Of a DNA stretch of 64,000 nt, positions 36,232 through 43,403 are shown piece by piece. Location of the stretch: positions 136,233-200,232 of the forward strand of contig JAGCGK010000124.1 in the NCBI GenBank assembly GCA_017649645.1, given 5' to 3'. The number at the start of each line of letters is the position of its first letter. Position 1 is the stretch's first letter. A program made the translations under genes and the position numbers. The stretch is from Clostridiales bacterium. GTDB taxonomy: Bacteria; Bacillota; Clostridia; Saccharofermentanales; Saccharofermentanaceae. The notes beneath the pieces were generated by a model, which saw only the letters and a list, made by a program, of their open reading frames with translations, did no database searches and was not told where the DNA came from.

Positions 36232-36260
36232 AGTTTAGCAGAGCATCTCTTCTTCGTCAA
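36232..36260 (-). promoter_or_regulatory. Predicted promoter of the candidate small RNA
   Basis: Minus strand: TTGACG (36255-36260), 17 bp, TAAACT (36232-36237). It points away from the nitroreductase gene and into the structured region. Confidence 0.6.
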
Positions 36261-36332
36261 CAGCAAAAACGTGTCATATGTTACACATGAAAAAATTTTC
36301 CAAAATACCTCAAAACCTTAATATCTTATCTA

Positions 36333-36360
36333 TTGAACTCAAATGGTTTCGCGTTATAAA
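36333..36360 (+). promoter_or_regulatory. Predicted promoter of the nitroreductase gene
   Basis: TTGAAC (36333-36338), 16 bp, TATAAA (36355-36360). A GGAGGTGAGATT ribosome site follows at 36369. Confidence 0.6.
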
Positions 36361-36380
36361 ATTATATCGGAGGTGAGATT

Positions 36381-37046
36381 ATGGATTTGAAGGAAGCTTT
36401 AAAGTTAAGACACTCCGTCAGACAATATGAAGAAAAAGAACTTGGCGAAGATATCGTAACCAAGCTCGAATGCTTTATCACTGAGATCAATACTGAAAGC
36501 GGTCTTCATATTCAGCTCGTCAAAAATGAGCCGCGTGCTTTCTCGGGAACACTTGCTCATTACGGTAATTTTTCAGGCGTAACTAACTACATCGCGATAG
36601 TCGGTAAGAAATCCGATACGCTGGAAGAAGATGCCGGTTATTACGGTCAGAAGATCGTTCTTTATGCACAGACATTGGGTCTTAACACCTGTTGGGTAGC
36701 AATGACATATTCAAAGGTCCCAAGTGCATTTAAGATCGGTCAGGGTGAAAAGATAGTTATCGTTATAACTATCGGTTACGGTGTCGATCAGGGACAGGAA
36801 AGAAAGTCCAAAAAACCGGAGGATGTTAGTAACATCGAAGCTGATTCTCCTGAGTGGTTCAAGGAAGGAATCGATGCTGCTCTTCTCGCCCCTACCGCAG
36901 TTAACCAGCAGAAGTTTAAACTCATACTTCTCGATGATAAGGTCAAGGCCAAGACAGGTCTTGGTTTTAACACAAAAATAGACCTCGGAATCGTTAAGTA
37001 CAACTTCGAGGTCGGTTCAGGCAAAGATCATGATATCTGGGCTTAA
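36381..37046 (+). CDS. Nitroreductase family protein
   Basis: A 221-residue FMN-binding protein. The N-terminal MDLKEALKLRHSVRQYEEKEL carries the RHSVRxY motif of the nitroreductase fold, and AQTLGLNTCWVAMTYSKVP and LLAPTAVNQQKFKLILL are typical later motifs. Substrates cannot be read from sequence. GGAGG is at ideal spacing. Its stop codon overlaps that of the convergent SGNH hydrolase gene by 4 nt. Confidence 0.93.
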   Translation: MDLKEALKLRHSVRQYEEKELGEDIVTKLECFITEINTESGLHIQLVKNEPRAFSGTLAHYGNFSGVTNYIAIVGKKSDTLEEDAGYYGQKIVLYAQTLGLNTCWVAMTYSKVPSAFKIGQGEKIVIVITIGYGVDQGQERKSKKPEDVSNIEADSPEWFKEGIDAALLAPTAVNQQKFKLILLDDKVKAKTGLGFNTKIDLGIVKYNFEVGSGKDHDIWA

Positions 37047-37693
37047 ATAAGTCCCGACTCTTTCAATTTGCTATAGATAGCTTTACCGAGTTTTATCTGT
37101 TCGGAAGGGTCAAGATGAACACCGTCCGCTTCACTCGGTTCTACAATCAAAGATGCATCCATAAACTCGCAGTCATACATTGACGCGAGTTTTTTATACC
37201 ATTCAGGAATATCCTTGCAGATAGATGGAGTCCTTCTGAAATCAAAACACTCGTCAAGCCATGTACCGTATGCCTTGCCTCCGAGCATAGGCGGAGCGAT
37301 AAGAAGGATCTTCAACTTTCCTCCCATACGGTATCTGTTATGTGTCTGAACTTTTTCCAAGAAGATCTGCATCTCACCTGCTATGTCCATAGCACAAAAT
37401 CCGAACTTTGTCTTAAGATCGTTACTTCCGAGCATTAAGATCATGATGTCCAGAGGACTTTGGCTCTCGAGACAAGGAATAATGTATTTCAGGCCGTTCT
37501 TCTCACCTTCCGCAGGATCATCTACAGCGATGGTCCTTCCGTTATGTCCTTCCTCGATTACTTTATAATCGTCACCGAGCTCACTTTGCAGAACTCCTGT
37601 CCAGCGTTCGCTTTCAGGCATCCTGCTGCGCTTAACGGGATCAAATCCCCATGTAAGTGAATCTCCGAAACAAAGTATCCTTTTCTGTTCCAT
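37043..37693 (-). CDS. SGNH/GDSL family hydrolase
   Basis: A 216-residue esterase-like protein. Block I is ILCFGDSLTWG with the nucleophile Ser (about 11), block III is LGSNDLK, and block V is DGVHLDPSEQ with the catalytic Asp-x-x-His. The GHNGRT segment gives the oxyanion Gly/Asn. There is no signal peptide, so it acts in the cytoplasm. This arylesterase/acetylesterase-like subgroup is often near carbohydrate genes, and the xylanase gene lies just downstream on the same strand, though a terminator-like hairpin follows the xylanase rather than separating the two. Confidence 0.92.
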   Translation of the reverse strand: MEQKRILCFGDSLTWGFDPVKRSRMPESERWTGVLQSELGDDYKVIEEGHNGRTIAVDDPAEGEKNGLKYIIPCLESQSPLDIMILMLGSNDLKTKFGFCAMDIAGEMQIFLEKVQTHNRYRMGGKLKILLIAPPMLGGKAYGTWLDECFDFRRTPSICKDIPEWYKKLASMYDCEFMDASLIVEPSEADGVHLDPSEQIKLGKAIYSKLKESGLI

Positions 37694-37730
37694 ATAAGCC
37701 TCCGAGAAAAATCGTTTATGTAATTGTACT

Positions 37731-37759
37731 ACAAAAAAAGGAGGTGCCGAAGCACCTCC
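37731..37759 (-). terminator. Strong intrinsic terminator of the xylanase gene
   Basis: On the minus strand GGAGGTGC pairs perfectly with GCACCTCC around a TTCG tetraloop and is followed by seven T residues. Confidence 0.92.
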
Positions 37760-37782
37760 CTAAGTTGTTTATTTCATTCGGA

Positions 37783-40344
37783 TCATTCAACAAGATTGAT
37801 AGTACCGAATACTTCCGGATCCTGGTAACCGTTACCTGTGTTATCAGCCCAGCTGATAGTACCTGAACGTACACCGTCTGCTCCGGCATCGTTAACCTGA
37901 AGTTCGAGACCTACTGCTGTTCCTACCTCAGGTGTAATGTCTGTCCACTTGAAAGAAGCTTCGATGACATATCCGTCATCTGTGATCTTAACAGCGGACT
38001 TCATGTTCTCTTCAAGACACTTATCGCCGTTGAATGAGAGGAAGTTCTCATAGCTTACACGATACTGCTTATCGTCAGGCTCATATCCGCCTGCCTTAGC
38101 ATTATTCTCATCGATGAATACCTCGATGGAATCCTGCTCCCAAGCATTCTCGTTATCCTTGTTAAGAACGGAATCCTTAACTGTGAAGATTACATAGAGA
38201 TTTTCCTCATCCCAGAGGAGCTTAGCAGAACCGGTACACTTAGCACCGAGTACGATATCAAGTGGAACATCAGCTGCATTAGCCCATGCATCATCGAGTT
38301 CACCGTCTACAGTAACAGTACCCTTCTTAACATCCATTGATGGACGCTCCAAAGCCTTGATATCAAAGTCGAGCTTGGAAGAATCAACGAATGCCCAGTA
38401 AGCGAGCTTAGCCTGATATCTTCCGTCGAAGAGAAGTGGATACTGAGCGAGAAGTCCGTTAGCACCGCCACCAACATTGCTCTGTGACTGGAGCCATGAG
38501 TTAGGATCGATTACACCCCAAACTGTGATACCGGATACATCGATTCCGTCTTCCTTATCGAGTGTCTTAAGTACTTCGTAGATCTGGTTGAGGTATACAG
38601 CCTGACGGTTGTACTCATCAGGGAGCATTTCCTTACTTCCGTCAAATCCTACACTTGTCTTAACATCAAGCTCTGTGAGCATGATCTTATCAACAACCTT
38701 AGCATACTCTCTTGCGCATGTCTCGATCTGACCTACAGAAGGAGCATTAACTGTGTAGTGACCCTGCATTCCGAAACCGTCGATACGTGTTCCTTCTGCA
38801 GCCTTAACGTCTTCGATGAGCTTAACGATACCTTCGCACTTCTTAAGGTTGCACTCGTTGTAATCGTTGTAGTAGAGCTCCAAAGAAGCAGGTGCATACT
38901 TGTTAGCGAACTTGAAAGCATTGATGATGAACTCGTTGCTCTGATATACCTTCCACCAGGAAGACTTGCTTCCGTGTGTATCATCAGTAAGTTCACCGCC
39001 TGCCTCTTCGTCAGTTCTGTATGTATTTGTTGCATCACTGATTGCTTCGTTTACAACGTCCCAGCCGTAGAAGAGTCCTTCGTACTTGCTGCCGGAACCT
39101 GTGTAATATGTAAGCATTGAAGAAATGTACCACTCAAGACGCTTATTCATCTCGTCCTTGGATACGTATGGCTTTGTTGCATCATAATCTTCGTGGAAGA
39201 ACCACTCAGGTGTCTGAGAGTGCCATACGAGAACGTGTCCTCTTACCTTGATAGCATGATCAGGATTTGCTTCGTTCCAAGCAAGGATCTCATCAAGGAT
39301 AGCATCTGCACGGGAGTGATCGAGTACAGGTACTGTCATGGTCTCGCCGTTAAACTCAACTTCCTCGAGAGCACCGACTTCGTGGTTGTTATAACCGAAC
39401 ATAGCATCAGGCTTAAGTTCGTTACCGATCGTAATTGCATTGAAGTGCTTCTCAACAAGCTCCATCAAGAGAGCATCATTAAGCTCAGACTGAACGATGG
39501 ATGTACCGCAGATAGCATCATCACCGAGACCGTCAGCTGAAGCAACTACAGAACGGAGATCAGGAATGTCCTTCTCTACTTCTGCAGGTCCGAGATCTTC
39601 GATCTCAGAGTCAGGTGCGAGGATAAATCCTGCGATGTAGTAGTCACCCTTTACGCAGTCGCCGCTACCGTAATCAGTACCCTGCTCGATGATACGGATA
39701 ACTGCCTTATCAAGTGAACCGCTCCATTGTGGAGTAAATGTTCCTGCAAAACGTGTCCATACACCAGGCTCAAGCTGCTGGCTGCATGTACCTGAGATCT
39801 CAGCAGAATAAGAACCGAGATAGCTTGTCTGTCCGTCGACTGTCATGTAAGGAGCGAAGTCGATCTGACGCTGATTAGCAGGAGCACCGTCATAATCGGA
39901 AGACAACTTTGCGTAGAACTCATAGTTGTAAGTTACGCCGCTCTGAACATCTGCCGTAATGTCCTGAGCAAAGCAGTCGTAAGGTGAAGCAGAAGCAGGA
40001 TCTCTGTCGATCACGCCGTAGGTAGAATATGCATCACATGCCTCTGATGCATCGTTACCTGCAGAGATAACAGAACTTCCGCATTCGATCGACCACATGC
40101 TTACATCAGAATCTTCAAAGAAACCGTTCTTGATGATGGTTCCCTCAGAACTGATAGTGCTGACGATAGTAGGCATTGTCCAGCCTTCGTCTTTGGTCGT
40201 TTCCGTTGTCTGTTCGGAACTTTCCGTTGTAGTGGTCTCTTCGCCTGAAGTCTCTGTTGACTCCTTGCTGTTACAAGCTACTACGGAAAAGACCATAGCA
40301 GTTGCAAGTGCTGCCCCTACAACACTTCTAAACACTTTTTTCAT
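37783..40344 (-). CDS. Lipoprotein endo-1,4-beta-xylanase, GH10, with two carbohydrate-binding domains
   Basis: An 853-residue protein. It has lipobox VVAC (Cys24); a Thr/Glu/Ser linker; a CBM4/9/22-like jelly roll (about 65-240, NGFFEDSDVSMWSIECG ... YNYEFYAKLSS); a GH10 catalytic barrel (about 255-650) with HVLVWHSQTPEWFF, acid/base Glu in GWDVVNEAIS (about 425) and nucleophile Glu in LTELDVK (about 556); and a C-terminal CBM9-like module (about 665-853, VTVDGELDDAWANA). It cleaves xylan at the cell surface. ATG 40344 follows GGAGG. Upstream are a LacI-type palindrome and a leader hairpin. Confidence 0.95.
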   Translation of the reverse strand: MKKVFRSVVGAALATAMVFSVVACNSKESTETSGEETTTTESSEQTTETTKDEGWTMPTIVSTISSEGTIIKNGFFEDSDVSMWSIECGSSVISAGNDASEACDAYSTYGVIDRDPASASPYDCFAQDITADVQSGVTYNYEFYAKLSSDYDGAPANQRQIDFAPYMTVDGQTSYLGSYSAEISGTCSQQLEPGVWTRFAGTFTPQWSGSLDKAVIRIIEQGTDYGSGDCVKGDYYIAGFILAPDSEIEDLGPAEVEKDIPDLRSVVASADGLGDDAICGTSIVQSELNDALLMELVEKHFNAITIGNELKPDAMFGYNNHEVGALEEVEFNGETMTVPVLDHSRADAILDEILAWNEANPDHAIKVRGHVLVWHSQTPEWFFHEDYDATKPYVSKDEMNKRLEWYISSMLTYYTGSGSKYEGLFYGWDVVNEAISDATNTYRTDEEAGGELTDDTHGSKSSWWKVYQSNEFIINAFKFANKYAPASLELYYNDYNECNLKKCEGIVKLIEDVKAAEGTRIDGFGMQGHYTVNAPSVGQIETCAREYAKVVDKIMLTELDVKTSVGFDGSKEMLPDEYNRQAVYLNQIYEVLKTLDKEDGIDVSGITVWGVIDPNSWLQSQSNVGGGANGLLAQYPLLFDGRYQAKLAYWAFVDSSKLDFDIKALERPSMDVKKGTVTVDGELDDAWANAADVPLDIVLGAKCTGSAKLLWDEENLYVIFTVKDSVLNKDNENAWEQDSIEVFIDENNAKAGGYEPDDKQYRVSYENFLSFNGDKCLEENMKSAVKITDDGYVIEASFKWTDITPEVGTAVGLELQVNDAGADGVRSGTISWADNTGNGYQDPEVFGTINLVE

Positions 40345-40362
40345 ACTAACCTCCATATTTAT

Positions 40363-40381
40363 ATATTGCTCTTCGCAATAT
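40363..40381 (-). promoter_or_regulatory. Leader hairpin before the xylanase ribosome site
   Basis: ATATTGC and GCAATAT (7 bp, 5-nt loop) lie about 10 nt before the GGAGG in the 5' UTR. It may stabilise the mRNA. Confidence 0.4.
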
Positions 40382-40405
40382 GGGTTACTTTAGAATATAT
40401 CCTTA

Positions 40406-40415
40406 GAAACGTTTC
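40406..40415. promoter_or_regulatory. LacI-family operator-like palindrome upstream of the xylanase gene
   Basis: The perfect palindrome GAAACGTTTC with a central CG is the core of many LacI/GalR-family operators. It is 62-71 nt upstream of the xylanase ATG. A TTGACA hexamer lies further upstream, but no well-spaced -10 was seen. Confidence 0.45.
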
Positions 40416-40512
40416 GTGATATACCGACAAACTCTAGGATTTGTACTGTCAATCGTGTTTTTTTGAAGGGCAAAGTAAAAATACGTCGCGAAAAATATAA
40501 AATTTTTGCGCT

Positions 40513-40686
40513 TTAGATCTGATGACGAACTGTTTTGTATTCGTCACCGTCTCTATAGAACGGACAATCCTTTGTCCCCTTATACATCATGCGTTCGATA
40601 TCGTCTTCATCGATATTGGCATCACAGACATATTCTCCCGTGAAGTCATCATAGTTATAGAAGACGCAATAATCACATTTACTCAT
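40513..40686 (-). CDS. DUF6472-type small protein
   Basis: A 57-residue protein starting MSKCDYCVFYNYDDFTGEYV. It has a CxxC near the start, then VCDANIDEDDIERM, then KDCPFYRDGDEYKTVRHQI. The pattern of four cysteines and the C-terminal CPFYRxGDEYKxVRxQ matches a clostridial family I know as DUF6472. The function is unknown; metal binding is plausible. Its ATG shares one base with the stop codon of the PPOX gene (TGATG), so the two are coupled. Confidence 0.8.
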   Translation of the reverse strand: MSKCDYCVFYNYDDFTGEYVCDANIDEDDIERMMYKGTKDCPFYRDGDEYKTVRHQI

Positions 40687-41081
40687 CAGATGAGACTTTC
40701 CCCTTCACCCATGACTGTAATATCGACACAGGTCGCATCCTCCAGATGGAACATCATCATCTTATTTCCTGTCTGCTCATTATAGATACCTCTTAAGTGA
40801 GGTGCACCTTCCAAAGCAGCCTCTGCATACTTATTATCCTCTTCGAAAACAGCCTTTCCGGTGTAGCGCATCCAGTGTCCGTCAGGTTTGCTGGCAACGA
40901 TCTCGACTTTCGGATTTTTTACCATCTGCTTATATACGTTCTTAAAATCACCGATACCGAAGAGCACCTTTCCGTCCATCTCCAGATGAAGACCTAAAGG
41001 TCTGATCTTAGGCTGATCACCGTCAACTGTTGCAAGGAAAAATACTCCGGCTTCACTCAAAAAATCATTGATTCTACTCAT
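40686..41081 (-). CDS. Pyridoxamine 5'-phosphate oxidase family flavin-binding protein
   Basis: A 131-residue split-barrel protein. FFLATVDGDQPKIRPLGLHLEMDGKVLFGIGDFKN is the FMN-binding N-terminus of small PPOX-like proteins, and the core of that stretch is PKIRPLG. It is too short and lacks the substrate motifs of a true PdxH, so it is likely an FMN or heme/F420-type reductase of unknown substrate. GGAGAGTTTGT precedes the ATG. The next gene starts in its stop codon. Confidence 0.88.
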   Translation of the reverse strand: MSRINDFLSEAGVFFLATVDGDQPKIRPLGLHLEMDGKVLFGIGDFKNVYKQMVKNPKVEIVASKPDGHWMRYTGKAVFEEDNKYAEAALEGAPHLRGIYNEQTGNKMMMFHLEDATCVDITVMGEGESLI

Positions 41082-41091
41082 ACAAACTCTC

Positions 41092-41300
41092 CTTTTCGAA
41101 AAAATAGTTACATAAATAATAGCACAGCAGACAAATCAGTATAAAGACAAAACAAACTGACTCATGTTAAAATCATTTTATATTTATCTAATTGAGGAGG
41201 TATGGCAAATGCAACTTCGAACTATAGCTTCAAAGATAGCCGGGCTTTCTTTGGCTTTGGTAATGGCAGCAGGCGTCTTACTTATCAACGCTCCCAAGGT
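41092..41300 (+). repeat. Promoter/leader/signal-peptide repeat, copy 1
   Basis: About 209 bp that recur at 43196-43403. From 41164 to 41300 only two bases differ from the other copy (137 nt compared by eye). Identity falls gradually upstream but includes TTTTCGAAAA, and it ends abruptly after codon 30 of the gene. Confidence 0.85.
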
Positions 41301-43086
41301 GAGTGCCGATAATACAGTAGACGATTTTGTCAACAGGTGCTACAAGGTGGCTTTGGGCAGGGATGCGGACACCGACGGTTTTAACTTCTGGAAAAAGGAG
41401 ATAACGGAAGGCCGTCTGGTCGGTTCATCCGTGGTTCACCAGTTTATCTTCAGCGCAGAATACGAATCCCAGAACACCAGCGACAAACAGTTTGTCAATG
41501 ACCTCTACACCATGTTCATGGGAAGAGCAGCAGATCAGTCGGGTTATGATTTCTGGTGCAAAAGATTAAGTGAAGGCGATTCCAGAGAATCCATCTTTGC
41601 AGGATTTGCCAACTCGGACGAATTCTATAAAGTGTGCAATGATTGCGGTATTACAGCAGGTTACTTTACAAGCGAATACCCTCTGGATCAGGTTAATAAA
41701 GTAAACCTTTTCGTAGAAAGACTTTATAAGACCTGCCTCGGAAGGATTGGAGACAAAGATGGCCAGGAATTCTGGGTAAAAGGTCTTCTTAAGCAGGATC
41801 TGACAGGTATATCCTGTGCAGCCAATTTTGTTAACAGCAGAGAGTACATCGAAGCTAACGAATACTACATTGATTATGTTAAGAATCTCTACCGTGCAAT
41901 GATGGGAAGAGAGTATGATAAGGGTGGTTTGGATTATTGGTTCAATCTGCTCTGCAACAACTACAGTCGTGATTATGTATTCTGCGGATTTGCCAACTCG
42001 GCTGAATTCAGAGGAATCTGCGAAAGCTATGGAATCGTCCCTGGCTCATATACGCCTTCCAAGTTTTTCGTTGATAAATACGGAATCAAAAATGAGTATA
42101 ATGACAATAACCAGTTGATAAAGGTCATTTGTCCTGATGATCCTGAAAACGGATTAGATGCTTATACGGAAACTTTTGAATATAGCAGCAACGGATTCCT
42201 TACAAAGAAAGTCTGTAAATATAATGACGGAAGATCTTATGTCACAACTATCTCCAATCATTATCCGAACGGAGATGCCGGACATTCCGAAACCGTCTGG
42301 AATGACGGTTCCAGAGAAGTCACAGATTACACCATTATCTCGGATAATGAAAGTATTGAGAAGACAGTGTACTACAATAAAGATGGCAAGGTCGACAGAA
42401 AAGTTGAGGCAGCCACAAAACCGTATAAAGTTGAATTTATCACAAGGTCCGCGGATGACAAGATATTGAGTCAATCCATTTTCGAGTTCTATGATGAAGA
42501 TAACAATACGACTAAAACCTTCTGGGAAAAGGATTATGAAGATGGATTTGAAACCAGATATTATTACGATACTGAAGGAAATCCTACATCATCAGAAACC
42601 AAATACAATGATGGCAGAAAAGAAGTATCTACATACAAAAACAGTTGGCATGACAGTGAAAGTTCATTCTATAATTCGGACGGTTCGCTGAATTACTATA
42701 CAGTATACAAAAATAGTCTTTTGATATTATCCAAATCCTACACAAACGGTGTTTTAGATTCTACAGAAAAGTATACTTATGACTCTAAAAACAGACTGAT
42801 AAGAATGGATGTCTATGAGAAAGATACTGATACACTACTAAGTTACACTACGACCTCATATAATGCTGACGAATCCGTGATAACAGATATCGATTATAAT
42901 GCGGCAGGTGAGATAATGGGCTCCAAAACTAAAGAGGAACTAGGAGAAAAGCACTCCAAAATATCTTATTATCTTCCTAACGGCACTTTAGATTACTACG
43001 AGGAATCTACCTATGATTCTGAAAAGGATATGTACAAGGTTGTAACTCATCATGCTGACGGAACTGAGGAAACAAGATACGAGTAA
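41209..43086 (+). CDS. Secreted DUF4214 and YD-repeat protein, copy 1
   Basis: A 625-residue protein. The signal peptide (about 1-32) ends in APKVSAD. Four DUF4214-type helical repeats follow (about 35-270), each with a LGRxxDxxGxxFW signature such as ALGRDADTDGFNFW and MGREYDKGGLDYW. The C-terminal half has YD/MORN-like short repeats (YDSKNRLIRMD, YYLPNGTLDYY). DUF4214 units are linked to S-layer or surface attachment. ATG 41209 is 8 nt after GAGGAGG; a longer frame from 41164 is less likely. A tandem paralogue follows. Confidence 0.88.
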   Translation: MQLRTIASKIAGLSLALVMAAGVLLINAPKVSADNTVDDFVNRCYKVALGRDADTDGFNFWKKEITEGRLVGSSVVHQFIFSAEYESQNTSDKQFVNDLYTMFMGRAADQSGYDFWCKRLSEGDSRESIFAGFANSDEFYKVCNDCGITAGYFTSEYPLDQVNKVNLFVERLYKTCLGRIGDKDGQEFWVKGLLKQDLTGISCAANFVNSREYIEANEYYIDYVKNLYRAMMGREYDKGGLDYWFNLLCNNYSRDYVFCGFANSAEFRGICESYGIVPGSYTPSKFFVDKYGIKNEYNDNNQLIKVICPDDPENGLDAYTETFEYSSNGFLTKKVCKYNDGRSYVTTISNHYPNGDAGHSETVWNDGSREVTDYTIISDNESIEKTVYYNKDGKVDRKVEAATKPYKVEFITRSADDKILSQSIFEFYDEDNNTTKTFWEKDYEDGFETRYYYDTEGNPTSSETKYNDGRKEVSTYKNSWHDSESSFYNSDGSLNYYTVYKNSLLILSKSYTNGVLDSTEKYTYDSKNRLIRMDVYEKDTDTLLSYTTTSYNADESVITDIDYNAAGEIMGSKTKEELGEKHSKISYYLPNGTLDYYEESTYDSEKDMYKVVTHHADGTEETRYE

Positions 43087-43099
43087 TCATAAGAAGATT

Positions 43100-43132
43100 A
43101 AGGAGCGTCCTTCGGGGTGCTCCTTATTTTTT
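43100..43132 (+). terminator. Intrinsic terminator of DUF4214 gene copy 1
   Basis: An 11-bp stem (43100-43110 with 43115-43125, two G-T pairs) with TTCG loop, then ATTTTTT. It is nearly the same as the terminator after copy 2. Confidence 0.9.
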
Positions 43133-43137
43133 GCATT

Positions 43138-43171
43138 CTAAAACCACTCTCGCGAACGATAAGTGGTTTAG
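43138..43171. repeat. Hairpin element after copy 1, repeated after copy 2
   Basis: CTAAAACCACT pairs with AGTGGTTTAG (one bulge) around a 13-nt loop. A close relative is at about 45265-45297. A degraded terminator-like copy (about 43171-43200) follows it here. Confidence 0.6.
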
Positions 43172-43195
43172 AGGGCGTCCTTTCGGGATACTCTT

Positions 43196-43403
43196 TTTTT
43201 CGAAAAAAAATTATATAAAAAATTGCACAACAGACAAATCAGTATAAAGACAAGACGAGTTAGGCCATGTTAAAATCATTTTATATTTATCTAATTGAGG
43301 AGGTATGGCAAATGCAACTTCGAACTATAGCTTCAAAGATAGCCGGGCTTTCTTTGGCTTTGGTAATGGCAACGGGCGTCTTACTTATCAACGCTCCCAA
43401 GGT
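43196..43403 (+). repeat. Promoter/leader/signal-peptide repeat, copy 2
   Basis: Matches 41092-41300 with offset 2,103 nt in the aligned part. It contains TTTTCGAAAA at 43197-43206 and the GAGGAGG ribosome site. Confidence 0.85.
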
